A DNA stretch of 64,000 nt from Sphingomonas aerophila (GCF_014199305.1 NZ_JACIJK010000001.1:62001-126000), one strand, 5' to 3'; shown: positions 18,745 through 27,414, numbered from the stretch's first letter. Translations and numbers: made by a program. Notes: generated by a model from the letters alone, not told the origin.

Positions 18745-18772
18745 GGCCGGGCTGCGCCACGCGCACCCGGCC
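18745..18772 (-). terminator. hairpin downstream of the cytochrome c gene
   Basis: GGCCGGG (18745-18751) pairs with CCCGGCC (18766-18772) and the stem continues with TGCG/CGCA after a one-base bulge. It lies 10 bases past the cytochrome stop. There is no strong T-tract. Confidence 0.45.
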
Positions 18773-18782
18773 ATGGCACAGC

Positions 18783-19514
18783 TTACTTGTCGAGCTTGGA
18801 AGCCTGCTTGGCGGCTGCCGGGTCGATCGAAGGCGCGCCACGTTCCGGCGTGCCGGTGTTGGCGATGTCGGCGGTGGAACCGCGAACGTCCTTTTCGACT
18901 GCGTCGATGGCGTTGGCAGCGCCCGGTGCAGCGCTACCGCCGCCCTCCACCTTGTTGCCGCCATCCGCCGGGGCAGCGCCGGGTGCCGGGGCGGCTGGCA
19001 GCGGCAGGTTCGAACCCTGGCTGTTCAGATATGCGATGACGTTGGCGCGATCCTGGGGATTGCCAAGGCCCGCAAAGGTCATCTTGGTCCCGGCCGCGAA
19101 CTTGCGTGGCGAGGTCAGCCACGCGTTCATCTTGTCGAAATCCCAATTGCCGCCGACGCCCTTCAGCGCGTCGGAAAAGGCGTAGCCGCCCTTACCCTGG
19201 CCGATCGGCTCACCCAGCGTCGCATACAGGTTCGGGCCGATGCCGTTCGCGCCGCCTTGGTTCACGGTGTGGCATGCCGCGCACTTCTTGAACACTTCCG
19301 CGCCCTTGCCGGCGTCGGCGGTGGGAAGCAGGCTTGCGATCGGCACCTCGGCCGCGCCGCCGCCGGCACCGCCTTCTTCGACGCCTTCGATCGCGTAGCC
19401 CATCTTTTCAGGCCGATGCCCCTGGAACAGCATCCCGCCGACGATCGACAAGCCCAGCGCTGCGCCGCAGCCCGCCAGGACCCAGCCCGCGATCGTGTTG
19501 TTCCGGCCGTCCAT
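18783..19514 (-). CDS. membrane-anchored c-type cytochrome (cytochrome c550/c2-like)
   Basis: 243 residues from the ATG at 19514 (AGGGG upstream). An N-terminal membrane helix (about residues 8-30) is followed by a class I cytochrome c domain with haem motif C78-A-A-C81-H82 and the axial Met145 in KMTFAGL. After the haem domain comes an Ala/Gly/Pro-rich tail of about 80 residues with no recognised fold. It probably carries electrons in the periplasm between the bc1 complex and an oxidase, as in other sphingomonads. It is divergent from pheA. Confidence 0.92.
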   Translation of the reverse strand: MDGRNNTIAGWVLAGCGAALGLSIVGGMLFQGHRPEKMGYAIEGVEEGGAGGGAAEVPIASLLPTADAGKGAEVFKKCAACHTVNQGGANGIGPNLYATLGEPIGQGKGGYAFSDALKGVGGNWDFDKMNAWLTSPRKFAAGTKMTFAGLGNPQDRANVIAYLNSQGSNLPLPAAPAPGAAPADGGNKVEGGGSAAPGAANAIDAVEKDVRGSTADIANTGTPERGAPSIDPAAAKQASKLDK

Positions 19515-19616
19515 GATTACCCCTGACACCTCAAGCCGGCCTCCCATAGAAAAGCCGCTCCCTCACCGCAAGCCGCGCTTGCCGCGCGATTTCGTCCCGC
19601 CTACCCCCAATGACCC

Positions 19617-20507
19617 ATGGAGCAGTACCCAGTCCCCGCCCGCCCGTTGGTCGAAGCCATGACCAACGCCGCCGCCGACGACCCCGACCGGGCCGTGGCA
19701 TTCCAGGGCGCGCCCGGCGCGAACAGCCATCTGGCCGCGATCGAATTGTTCCCCGAAGGCCTGCCGCTTCCCTGCTTCGACTTCGCCGACGCGATCGATG
19801 CGGTGAAGGATGGCCGAGCGGGCGTGGCGGTGATCCCGATCGAAAATTCGCTGCACGGCCGGGTCGCCGACATTCATTTCCTGCTGCCCGAATCGGGGTT
19901 GGTGATCACCGGCGAGCATTTTCTCTCGATTCGCCACGCGCTGATGGGGACCGGGCGCCTGGAGGAGGTGACGCAGGCCATGAGCCACCCGCAGGCGCTG
20001 GGCCAATGCCGGCACTGGTTGCGGGCACACGGCATCAGCCAGGCGTCCTATCCCGATACGGCCGGCGCAGCGGCGCATGTTGCGGCGCTGGGCGACCCCG
20101 CGGTGGCGGCCCTGGCGCCGCCGGGCGCGGCAAAGCTTTATGGGCTGGAGTTGATGGCGACCGACATCGCCGATGCCGATCACAACACCACCCGCTTCGT
20201 GGTGCTCGCACGTGGCAACCGGCAGCCGAGCGGCGATGGCCCGTGGATGACGACATTGATCTTTGAAGTGAAGAACGTCCCCGCGGCGCTCTATAAGGCG
20301 CTGGGTGGCTTCGCGACCAATGGCGTCAACATGACAAAGCTTGAAAGTTATCAGCGCGGCGGCAGCTTTGCAGCGACAGAGTTCTATGCCGATGTCGATG
20401 GCCGCCCGGGAGAGCCGGGGCTGGACCGGGCACTGGAAGAACTGGGCTTCCACGCAAAATGGCTGCGCGTGCTCGGCACCTATCGGCAGGCCCGCACGCG
20501 GGGCTGA
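19617..20507 (+). CDS. pheA: prephenate dehydratase
   Basis: 296 residues. It converts prephenate to phenylpyruvate in phenylalanine synthesis. The dehydratase domain (VAFQGAPGANSHLAA, IPIENSLHGRV, DHNTTRFVVLA with the TRF motif) is followed by an ACT domain (LIFEVKNVPAALYKALGGF and KLESY) that normally senses phenylalanine. No chorismate mutase domain is fused. It is divergent from the cytochrome c gene with a 102-base spacer. Confidence 0.96.
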   Translation: MEQYPVPARPLVEAMTNAAADDPDRAVAFQGAPGANSHLAAIELFPEGLPLPCFDFADAIDAVKDGRAGVAVIPIENSLHGRVADIHFLLPESGLVITGEHFLSIRHALMGTGRLEEVTQAMSHPQALGQCRHWLRAHGISQASYPDTAGAAAHVAALGDPAVAALAPPGAAKLYGLELMATDIADADHNTTRFVVLARGNRQPSGDGPWMTTLIFEVKNVPAALYKALGGFATNGVNMTKLESYQRGGSFAATEFYADVDGRPGEPGLDRALEELGFHAKWLRVLGTYRQARTRG

Positions 20508-20508
20508 T

Positions 20509-20745
20509 CTAGGCGGCGCAGGCCCGGTTCACGTCGGGCAACTGCGCGGCCAGCGCGGCGATATGGCGGCCGTTGAGCGTCCGGCGCACCCCCGGCTCGT
20601 CTCCGTCGACCACCAGATAGCTGTTCAGCCGGGCATCAGCGTCCAGGGTTGCCCAGCGGTTCAGGCATTCGGCAACGGTGGCGCGCCACGGCGAATGAAT
20701 GGTTGCGACCAACGCCGCGGCACGGTTCGGATCGATAACCATCAT
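20509..20745 (-). CDS. small hypothetical protein
   Basis: 78 residues (starts MMVIDPNRAAALVATIHSP, ends NRACAA). It is predicted soluble and mixed alpha/beta, with no signal peptide and no family that I recognise. The codon pattern has G/C-rich third positions like the neighbours, and the gene fits exactly between pheA and nudC. Convergent with pheA with one base between the stops. Confidence 0.6.
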   Translation of the reverse strand: MMVIDPNRAAALVATIHSPWRATVAECLNRWATLDADARLNSYLVVDGDEPGVRRTLNGRHIAALAAQLPDVNRACAA

Positions 20746-20780
20746 CAGAATATCGTAAGCATCAAGCCATTGACGAGGCG

Positions 20781-21680
20781 TTAACTTAGATCACCGGGGG
20801 TTTCGTCGCAAGCAGCCCAGGCCTGCAACAATGTATGCGCGATGGCATAGGGCGGCGGCGGCAGGAACGGGCCGGGATTTCCCGCCAGCACCTCGCGGAC
20901 CAGTGGGCGCGGCACCCAGATGGCGTCTTCCAGTTCGTTGCTGTCGATCGTGAGCGCGTCGTCCTCCGCTTCCGCGACGCAGGCGATCATCAGTTGCGAT
21001 GGAAAGGGCCAGGGCTGACTGGCCAGGTAGCGTACCTTGCCGACCCGCACGCCCGCTTCCTCCCACACTTCCCGCGCGACGGCTTCCTCAATCGATTCGC
21101 CCGGTTCAACAAAGCCCGCCAGCGCCGAATAGCGACCTTCGGGCCACGAAGGCTGCCGTCCGATCAACGCGCGACCGTCATGTTCCGCGATCATGATCAC
21201 GACCGGATCGGTGCGCGGGAAATGCTCGGCGGTGCAAGCGGGGCAGCGGCGGCCCCAACCGGCGCGGTAAGGATTGGTCGCGGCGCCGCAATTGGCGCAG
21301 AAACGGTGCCGGGCGTGCCACAGCAGCAGGCTGCGCGCCGTGGCGTAGATCGCCGCTTCGCCCGGGGCGAGCGCGCCGAGCAGCCCCATCAGCTCGGGAC
21401 TGCGGATCGCTTGCACTTCGCCGTCCCGTCCCGCCGACGACTCTGGCAGCGCGGCAAAGCGGGGCTCGCCTGCGTGGAGGCCGAGAAGCACCAGTTGGTC
21501 GAGCGGTTCGTCCGCGAGTGGCACCCATTCGAGCCGGTCATGCCCGCTGGTCACCGGCAACAGGCCGTCCAGCCGCAACAGGCGCGCTGTCGCGTCCTCT
21601 CTCGCCGCGGCCAGAGCGGCAGCATCGTGACGGAGCGGATCGGCGCGATCCAGCGGATTGCCGGTGAAGCCGGGCATCAT
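20781..21680 (-). CDS. nudC: NAD(H) pyrophosphatase / RNA decapping hydrolase NudC
   Basis: 299 residues. A zinc ribbon (FCANCGAATNPYRAGWGRR then CPAC) is followed by a Nudix box with the pattern GX5EX7REUXEEXGU (GFVEPGESIEEAVAREVWEE...). The SQPWPFPSQLM motif that marks the NADH pyrophosphatase subfamily is also present. It cleaves NAD(H) to NMN(H) and AMP and can remove NAD caps from RNA. The start chosen overlaps the upstream hydrolase stop (ATGA). It is the last gene of mutY-hydrolase-nudC. Confidence 0.95.
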   Translation of the reverse strand: MMPGFTGNPLDRADPLRHDAAALAAAREDATARLLRLDGLLPVTSGHDRLEWVPLADEPLDQLVLLGLHAGEPRFAALPESSAGRDGEVQAIRSPELMGLLGALAPGEAAIYATARSLLLWHARHRFCANCGAATNPYRAGWGRRCPACTAEHFPRTDPVVIMIAEHDGRALIGRQPSWPEGRYSALAGFVEPGESIEEAVAREVWEEAGVRVGKVRYLASQPWPFPSQLMIACVAEAEDDALTIDSNELEDAIWVPRPLVREVLAGNPGPFLPPPPYAIAHTLLQAWAACDETPGDLS

Positions 21681-23032
21681 CGTCCCGCCAACAGGGCGAG
21701 ATCGCGGCCAAACGCGCGCACAGCTTCCTCGCGCACCGGCCAGCGGTCGGCCGGGAAGTAGTTCACCATGATTGTTCCTCGAATGCGCTTGGCGGGATCA
21801 ACAAAGGCAACCGTGCCGGCGGCGCCACCCCATCCATAGGTTCCCTTGGATGGCACCCCGCCGGGACCGTCGGCCAGGTACACCGACCCACCCGCGCCAT
21901 AACCCATCGGCACCGAAGCATCAGTGCCGCCAGTTCCGCCTCCGACCCCGCCAAAGGTCACTCCCGCAGGCAACAGGTTGGACATGGCGAGCCGAACCGT
22001 CTCCGGCTTCATCACCCGAACCCCGTCCAGCGCGCCGCCGTCGGCCAGCATGCGCAGGAACCGATCGTAATCCCGCGCGGACGTGACCAGTCCTGCGCCG
22101 CCATAAGGGAAGCTTGGCCTGGCCAGGTACACGGAGGTGGCGGCGGGATCGACCGGAACCAGGCTGTCCCCCAGGAACGTGTAGTTGGTCGCGAGCCGCG
22201 AGGTTTCGCCGGCCGGCACCGTCCAATAGCTCGACCGCATGTCCAGCGGCACGAACAGCCGGGTCTGGACGAATTGGTCGAACGGCATCCCGCTCGCCTT
22301 CTCGATCACCGCGCCCATCACGTCGAGGCCGATCGAGTAGCTCCACTTGGTGCCGGGATCCGCGATCAGCGGCAGCGTCGCGACGCGACCGGCGAACTCC
22401 TGAAGCGTCGGGGGGCGGACCCGGCGCATCTGCGGCTCGACACCGGCGTTGATCGCGGCGGGAAGGATTCCCAGGCGCTCATATTCCTTCAGCAGGGGCC
22501 CCTTGGTTATGATGTTGTAGCCGAGCCCTGCAGTGTGGGTCAGCAGGTTGCGCACCGTGATCGGCTGGGTCGCCGGACGGCTCTGCATGGTATTGGGATC
22601 AAGCTGCACCCGCATCTTGCGGAACGCGGGCAGGAAGTCGCTGATCGGCTGATCGAGGCTGATCTTGCCTTCCTCGACCAGAATCATCGCGGCCATGGCT
22701 GTGACTGGCTTGGTCATCGAATAGACCCGCCACAGCGTGTCGGGGCTGGCAGCAGCCGCGGTCGGATCGGTCGCGATCCGGCCAGCGGACACGAATCGCG
22801 TGGGCAGGTTGCCGGTGCCGAACGCAGCCACGATGCCCGGCATCTTGCCCTCGCGCACATAGCCATCGAACAGGGCCTTTGTGGCGGGCATGAACGGGAT
22901 CGGCCGCTCTTGGATGACAATATTGCCCGAACCAGCGTTGCGGGGCCGCTGGGCCTGGGGCTGCGCCTGTCCCGCCAGCATTGCGCCTGCCACCAGCGCC
23001 GCCACCGCCTTGATCGTTCGAGCCCGGATCAT
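21677..23032 (-). CDS. serine hydrolase of the beta-lactamase class C / esterase family
   Basis: 451 residues. A signal peptide (about 1-22) precedes the beta-lactamase-related fold with the catalytic SxxK at Ser105-Met-Thr-Lys108 (VYSMTKP), NLLTHTAGLGY, and YSIGLDVMGAVIEK that supplies the YxN-like Tyr. Members include esterases, D-aminopeptidases and penicillin-binding proteins; a true beta-lactamase is not indicated. The start is the ATG at 23032, overlapping the mutY stop. A longer reading frame extends far upstream inside mutY but codes nothing sensible there. Exported location is inferred from the signal. Confidence 0.9.
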   Translation of the reverse strand: MIRARTIKAVAALVAGAMLAGQAQPQAQRPRNAGSGNIVIQERPIPFMPATKALFDGYVREGKMPGIVAAFGTGNLPTRFVSAGRIATDPTAAAASPDTLWRVYSMTKPVTAMAAMILVEEGKISLDQPISDFLPAFRKMRVQLDPNTMQSRPATQPITVRNLLTHTAGLGYNIITKGPLLKEYERLGILPAAINAGVEPQMRRVRPPTLQEFAGRVATLPLIADPGTKWSYSIGLDVMGAVIEKASGMPFDQFVQTRLFVPLDMRSSYWTVPAGETSRLATNYTFLGDSLVPVDPAATSVYLARPSFPYGGAGLVTSARDYDRFLRMLADGGALDGVRVMKPETVRLAMSNLLPAGVTFGGVGGGTGGTDASVPMGYGAGGSVYLADGPGGVPSKGTYGWGGAAGTVAFVDPAKRIRGTIMVNYFPADRWPVREEAVRAFGRDLALLAGR

Positions 23033-24096
23033 CTGCCCTCCGCAATTGCCGCTGCAGCCCTGGCGAACAGGGTCGGCAGACCCGCAGTTGCGAGCGCGTC
23101 GACCGGCCACCACTCGCCTGGCGGCTCGCCTTGCGCCGGGCCCGTTGCCACCGCAAGCGCCAGTTCGAGCGTGAAATGAGTAAAGCCATGCTCCACCGTT
23201 CCCGCCAACAACCGCCAACTGGCCAAAGCCGGCGCGCCTTCCAGCAAAGGCGCTTCGTCCACCCACGGCCCAGTCGGCAGCGCGCGCATGCCGCCGAGCA
23301 GCCCCTTGTCGGGGCGCCGGACCAGCAGCACCTCCGGCCCGCGTGCCCGTTCGCGCTCCAGCCAGAAGATCGTGCCGTAGCGCTTGGGCCGCGCCTTCTT
23401 TGCCGCCTTGACCGGGAAGGCCTCGGGCGCGCCGGTGGCAAAGCCAGCGCAATGGGCCTGGAGAGGACACAGCAGGCAACGCGGCTTCTTGGGCGTGCAG
23501 ATCGCCGAACCCAGATCCATCAGTGCTTGCGCGAAGTCGCCCGCCCGACGCTCGGGCGTGACCGCATCCGCTGCGACGCGTATCGCGGCTCGTCCCGCGG
23601 GCAACGGCGTGGCGATCGCAAACAGCCGCGCACCCACTCGCTCGACATTGGCGTCCACCACCACCGCGCGTTCACCAAAGGCGATCGCCGCGACCGCTGC
23701 GGCAGTATAAGCGCCCAAGCCAGGCAGGGTGCGCAGTTCCGCTTCGGTTCGCGGAAACGTGCCACCATGGTCGGCCACCACCGCCTTCGCCGCCCGAAGC
23801 AGGTTGCGAGCGCGAGCATAATAGCCAAGGCCGGCCCAGGCGGCCATGACTTCGTCGTCCGGCGCGGCCGCGAGGCTTTCAAAGTCGGGCCAGCGCGCGA
23901 TCCATGCCGCGAAACGGGGGCGAACGGTTGCCACCGTGGTCTGCTGCAGCATCACCTCCGACAGCCAGACGCGGTATGGATCGGGCGTCTCGCCCGGCCG
24001 CGCACGCCAGGGCAGGTCCCGGCGATGGCGGTCGTACCAGTCCAGCAGCAAGGGTGCGATCAGGGTGTCTGCGATCGAAGCGCTCTTTGCGTCCAC
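23029..24096 (-). CDS. mutY: A/G-specific adenine DNA glycosylase
   Basis: 355 residues from a GTG. It removes adenine mispaired with 8-oxoguanine. The sequence shows LPWRARPGETPDPYRVWLSE near the start, the helix-hairpin-helix LRTLPGLGAYTAAAVAAIAFG with the following catalytic Asp (VVVDANVERV), the Fe-S cluster Cys set C-x6-C-x2-C-x5-C (CTPKKPRCLLCPLQAHC), and a C-terminal Nudix-like domain that reads 8-oxoG. It is first in a three-gene overlapping operon with the serine hydrolase and nudC. Confidence 0.97.
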   Translation of the reverse strand: MDAKSASIADTLIAPLLLDWYDRHRRDLPWRARPGETPDPYRVWLSEVMLQQTTVATVRPRFAAWIARWPDFESLAAAPDDEVMAAWAGLGYYARARNLLRAAKAVVADHGGTFPRTEAELRTLPGLGAYTAAAVAAIAFGERAVVVDANVERVGARLFAIATPLPAGRAAIRVAADAVTPERRAGDFAQALMDLGSAICTPKKPRCLLCPLQAHCAGFATGAPEAFPVKAAKKARPKRYGTIFWLERERARGPEVLLVRRPDKGLLGGMRALPTGPWVDEAPLLEGAPALASWRLLAGTVEHGFTHFTLELALAVATGPAQGEPPGEWWPVDALATAGLPTLFARAAAAIAEGR

Positions 24097-24122
24097 CCGC
24101 GCGCTATGGCATGGGATCGGCC

Positions 24123-24635
24123 ATGAGCAAGCGCGTCCGCGCCACCGAAGAGCCTGTCCGACAGAACCGCTCGCGCAGCGTGGCAGAACTGCTGCCCGCG
24201 GTCGGCGGCGCGGCGTTCCGGCGCTTCGGCTTTGTGCAATCCGCGATCGTCAGCCGCTGGGCGGAAATCGTGGGGGAGCGGCTGGCAGGCGCCTCCGCCC
24301 CCGAATCGATCCGCTTTCCCCATGGCAAGAAGCAGGACGGCACCTTGACGCTGATCGTTCGCGGTGCCCATGCGCCGATGATGCAGCATGTCGCGCCCGA
24401 GATCATCGAGCGTGTGAACAGGTTCTTCGGCTATGCCGCGGTCGCAAAGCTGCAAATCAAGCAGGGCGATGTCGCCCCCCGCACAACCCGCGCCGCGCCC
24501 GCCCCTGTTCGCACCGTGCCGGCCGAGCTTGGCGAAGGGTTGAAGACCATCGCGGATCCGGAACTGCGGGCCGTTCTCGAATCGCTTGCCGCGGGCGTTG
24601 CGGCCGGCGCCCCTCGCCTGCCCAGGATCAGTTGA
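24123..24635 (+). CDS. DUF721 protein, DciA-like
   Basis: 170 residues from the ATG at 24123. The central part (SRWAEIVGERLAGASAPESI, then LTLIVRGAHAPMMQHVAPEI) matches the DUF721 family, to which the bacterial replicative-helicase operator DciA belongs. DciA helps to load or control DnaB in bacteria that lack DnaC. The tail is Ala/Pro-rich and ends in a conserved-looking helix (LKTIADPELRAVLESLA). It is divergent from mutY. The helicase role in this organism is inferred from the family. Confidence 0.82.
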   Translation: MSKRVRATEEPVRQNRSRSVAELLPAVGGAAFRRFGFVQSAIVSRWAEIVGERLAGASAPESIRFPHGKKQDGTLTLIVRGAHAPMMQHVAPEIIERVNRFFGYAAVAKLQIKQGDVAPRTTRAAPAPVRTVPAELGEGLKTIADPELRAVLESLAAGVAAGAPRLPRIS

Positions 24636-24644
24636 GGCCATCTC

Positions 24645-25325
24645 ATGCGTTCACTGCTCGCGTTAATGTGCCTTCCCCTGCTGCTCGTGACGGCGTCGCA
24701 GGCCGCGTCACCGAAGCGTGACTGGTCGCAGGTGGGAACCCGCCTGCCGAGTGGCACCTTTGTGATCGGCAATCCCGCCGCACGTATCAAGCTTGTCGAA
24801 TATGCGAGCTATACTTGCCCGCACTGTGCTGCCTTTTCGGCTGAATCGGAGCCGGTCCTGGCCAATCGCCTGGTGCGTTCGGGCAAGGTCAGTTGGGAAG
24901 TGCGCCATTGGCTGCGCGACAGCACCGACCTTGCCGCCGCAATCGTTGCGCGATGTGGCGGGGGCCGGTCCTTCGCGCCACTGACCCGCCGCATCTTCGC
25001 CGAACAGGAAAGCTGGTTGCCGCGTGCCATGGAATGGGGCCAAGCGAACAGCGCCCGGATCCAGATGTACCCGGTCATGGCGCGGTTGCGGGCGCAGGCC
25101 GATGGCGCGGGGCTGACTCAGATCGGTCGCGCGGGCGGCCTTACCGATGCGCAGCTCGACGCCTGCTTCGCCGACACGCAGGAAGCGGATCGCGTCGCGG
25201 CCATCTCTGCAGCAGTGCCGCGCGAACTGCCTGGCACGCCAGCCTTCTTCATCAACGGCAAGCATGTTCCCGGCGCCAGCTGGGCCGCGCTCGCCCCTGC
25301 CTTACGCGCCGCCGGCGCGTCCTGA
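24645..25325 (+). CDS. DsbA-like thioredoxin-fold protein (first of tandem pair)
   Basis: 226 residues; GAGG seven bases before the ATG. A signal peptide (about 1-20) is followed by a DsbA/DsbG-type thioredoxin fold with the active site C58-P-H-C61 (YTCPHCAAF), the typical DsbA motif, and a cis-proline loop (PGTPAFFING). Two further Cys occur in the helical insert. It should act as a periplasmic thiol oxidoreductase. A DsbB is encoded at 33451. It is nine bases after the DciA-like gene and 13 bases before a second DsbA-like gene. Confidence 0.9.
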   Translation: MRSLLALMCLPLLLVTASQAASPKRDWSQVGTRLPSGTFVIGNPAARIKLVEYASYTCPHCAAFSAESEPVLANRLVRSGKVSWEVRHWLRDSTDLAAAIVARCGGGRSFAPLTRRIFAEQESWLPRAMEWGQANSARIQMYPVMARLRAQADGAGLTQIGRAGGLTDAQLDACFADTQEADRVAAISAAVPRELPGTPAFFINGKHVPGASWAALAPALRAAGAS

Positions 25326-25338
25326 CCGGAGCTTTCCC

Positions 25339-26067
25339 ATGAAGTTCGTGCTTCCCCTCTCTGCCCTGTCGCTCGCGCTTGCCGGTTGTTCAGGCGGCGC
25401 GAATGGCAACAGCGCCGATGCGGCGTCGTCCGCCCCTGTCGCAGCCAAGGCGGCTCCGGCTGGTCAGAACTGGACGGAAGTCGTGTCCAAGACCGCCGAA
25501 GGATATCGGATGGGCAATCCTGACGCGCCAATCAAGCTCGTCGAATATGGCTCGCGCCTGTGCCCGGCTTGTCGCCAGTTCGCGACCGAAACCCTGCCCC
25601 AGGTCGTCCAGACCTATATCCCGACCGGCAAGGTCAGCTATGAATTCCGCGACTTCCTGATCCATGGCGCGGCCGACCTGCCGCCGTCGCTGCTGGGCCG
25701 CTGCGTTGGTGAAGGGCCGTTCTTCGCGGTCATGGAGCAGCAATACAAGGACCAGCCCGGCTTCGTCGACAAGCTGACGCCGGCGTTCATGCAGTCGATC
25801 CAGTCGCTTCCCCCGCAACAGGCGATCCCTGCGATGGCCGAACAGATGGGGCTGATCACCTGGATGAAGCAGCGCGGCCTTCCAGAGGCCAAGGCACGGG
25901 CCTGCCTGACCGACACCAAGCAGATCGACGCCCTTACCGAGCAGACCCAGGCCAAGGGCAATGACGGCACCGTGTCAGGCACCCCGACGTTGATCCTGAA
26001 CGGCACGAAGCTAGATAATTACACATGGGACGACGTGTCCAAGGCGATCAAGGCGGCCGGCGCCTGA
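25339..26067 (+). CDS. DsbA-like thioredoxin-fold lipoprotein (second of tandem pair)
   Basis: 242 residues. The signal sequence ends in a lipobox (LALAGC, Cys17), so the protein is probably lipid-anchored. The thioredoxin fold has the redox motif C75-P-A-C78 (RLCPACRQF) and a cis-proline loop (GTPTLILNG). CPAC differs from the CPHC of the upstream paralogue, so the two may have different redox properties. The domain organisation is otherwise the same, which suggests an old tandem duplication. A strong hairpin follows the stop. Confidence 0.9.
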   Translation: MKFVLPLSALSLALAGCSGGANGNSADAASSAPVAAKAAPAGQNWTEVVSKTAEGYRMGNPDAPIKLVEYGSRLCPACRQFATETLPQVVQTYIPTGKVSYEFRDFLIHGAADLPPSLLGRCVGEGPFFAVMEQQYKDQPGFVDKLTPAFMQSIQSLPPQQAIPAMAEQMGLITWMKQRGLPEAKARACLTDTKQIDALTEQTQAKGNDGTVSGTPTLILNGTKLDNYTWDDVSKAIKAAGA

Positions 26068-26077
26068 GCCTGCTCCG

Positions 26078-26106
26078 GGGCAACCCGCCGGGCCGGTGGG
26101 TTGCCC
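26078..26106 (+). terminator. hairpin after the DsbA-like pair
   Basis: GGGCAACCCGCC (26078-26089) pairs with GGTGGGTTGCCC (26095-26106) with one G-T wobble and a five-base loop, 10 bases after the stop. No T-tract follows, but it separates the tandem DsbA-like genes from the radical SAM operon promoter. Confidence 0.6.
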
Positions 26107-26132
26107 TATGTTACTGGTTTGCGCGGTGAAGC

Positions 26133-26160
26133 TTGTTCCGTTTGTTGCGGAACGTATATT
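26133..26160 (+). promoter_or_regulatory. candidate promoter of the radical SAM/UdgX operon
   Basis: TTGTTC (26133-26138) as a -35 and TATATT (26155-26160) as a -10 are spaced by 16 bases. The -10 ends six bases before the ATG at 26167, so transcription would start at or beside the start codon. No Shine-Dalgarno sequence is seen, which fits a leaderless message. Confidence 0.55.
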
Positions 26161-26164
26161 GAAC
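26150..26164 (+). promoter_or_regulatory. LexA operator (GAAC-N7-GAAC)
   Basis: GAAC at 26150-26153 and GAAC at 26161-26164 are separated by seven bases. This is the reverse complement of the alphaproteobacterial LexA box GTTC-N7-GTTC, an exact match. It completely covers the candidate -10 element and ends two bases before the ATG of a DNA-repair gene, an ideal repressor position. Confidence 0.75.
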
Positions 26165-26166
26165 AG

Positions 26167-27414
26167 ATGGCGCAACTCGACGTTCGGCAGAAGCTCGAAA
26201 TCCTGGCGGACGCGGCCAAGTATGACGCGTCATGCGCGTCGTCAGGCACCGCGAAGCGCAACAGCCGCGACGGCAAGGGCCTGGGCTCCACCGAAGGAAT
26301 GGGCATTTGCCACGCCTATGCGCCGGACGGTCGCTGTATCAGCCTGCTCAAGATCCTGCTGACCAACAGCTGCATCTTTGACTGCCATTACTGCATCAAT
26401 CGCAAGAGCTCGAACGTGCGTCGCGCGCGTTTCACGGCGGCCGAAGTCGTCCAGCTCACCCTCTCCTTCTACAAACGCAACTACATCGAGGGGCTATTCC
26501 TCTCGTCAGGTATCATCCGTTCCTCGAACTACACGATGGAGCAGCTGGTAGAGGTTGCGCGCTCGTTGCGGGAGGACCACCATTTTCGCGGCTATATCCA
26601 CCTGAAGACCATTCCGGATGCAGACCCTGAGCTGGTGCATCAGGCGGGGCTTTACGCCGACCGCGTATCAATCAATGTCGAGCTGCCTACTGCCAGCGGG
26701 CTGAAAAGGCTCGCGCCCGAAAAGGACGGTGCGCGCATCGAGGGCGCGATGGCCGACAACAAGGCGGCGATGCTCGATAACGCCGACGCGCGTAAGAAGT
26801 ACAAGGCGGCGCCGCGATTCGCGCCCGCAGGTCAGTCCACCCAGATGATCGTTGGCGCGGACGCTGCAACCGACGGCGACATCGTCCGGCGGGCGTCCAC
26901 CCTGTACGACCGCTTCAACCTGCGCCGTGTCTACTACTCCGCTTTCAGCCCCATTCCGGACGCGAGCGCGGTGTTGCCGCTCCAGCGCCCGCCCTTGATG
27001 CGCGAACACCGGCTGTATCAGTCGGATTGGCTGATGCGCTTCTACGATTATTCACTGCAGGAAGTGGTCGCGGCCGCCGATGACGCGACCGGCATGCTGC
27101 CGCTCGACATTGATCCCAAGCTCGCCTGGGCGCTCAAGTTCCGCGATCGCTTCCCCGTCGACGTTAATCACGCGCCGCGGGAGATGCTGTTGCGTGTGCC
27201 GGGGCTCGGCGTGAAGGCGGTGAACGCCATTTTGACGAGCCGCCGCTGGCGCCGTCTGCGCCTTGACGACGTGGCGAGACTGACCGTTTCGGTCACCAAG
27301 CTGCGCCCCTTCATTGTCACGGAAGACTGGCGTCCGGTGATGCTGACTGACAAGGCGGAGCTGAAACCGCTGGTCGCGCCCAAGAAGCAGCAGTTGGAGC
27401 TCTTCGCGGCCTGA
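26167..27414 (+). CDS. putative DNA modification/repair radical SAM protein (TIGR03916-like)
   Basis: 415 residues from the ATG at 26167, where the family start (MAQLDVRQKLEILADAAKYD) falls. The radical SAM cluster motif is C69-x3-C73-x2-C76 (CIFDCHYCINR). The GLFLSSGI segment follows in the barrel, and a helix-hairpin-helix (VPGLGVKAVNAIL, about 340-357) near the C-terminus suggests DNA binding. This family is known from its genomic link to UdgX-type uracil-DNA glycosylase-fold proteins, and such a gene follows 43 bases downstream. The reaction is not known. An upstream TTG/GTG-type extension would run through the LexA site and is not supported. Confidence 0.9.
   Translation: MAQLDVRQKLEILADAAKYDASCASSGTAKRNSRDGKGLGSTEGMGICHAYAPDGRCISLLKILLTNSCIFDCHYCINRKSSNVRRARFTAAEVVQLTLSFYKRNYIEGLFLSSGIIRSSNYTMEQLVEVARSLREDHHFRGYIHLKTIPDADPELVHQAGLYADRVSINVELPTASGLKRLAPEKDGARIEGAMADNKAAMLDNADARKKYKAAPRFAPAGQSTQMIVGADAATDGDIVRRASTLYDRFNLRRVYYSAFSPIPDASAVLPLQRPPLMREHRLYQSDWLMRFYDYSLQEVVAAADDATGMLPLDIDPKLAWALKFRDRFPVDVNHAPREMLLRVPGLGVKAVNAILTSRRWRRLRLDDVARLTVSVTKLRPFIVTEDWRPVMLTDKAELKPLVAPKKQQLELFAA

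Noticed and set aside
21677..23032. Serine hydrolase as an antibiotic-resistance beta-lactamase
   Set aside because: The SxxK motif is shared by many esterases and peptidases; the chain is longer than class C enzymes and lacks a clear KTG box in the usual place, so only the wider family is called.
23033..23479. Long upstream extension of the serine hydrolase into mutY
   Set aside because: The extension is out of frame with mutY and reads as Arg/Gly-rich sequence; the signal peptide starts at 23032.
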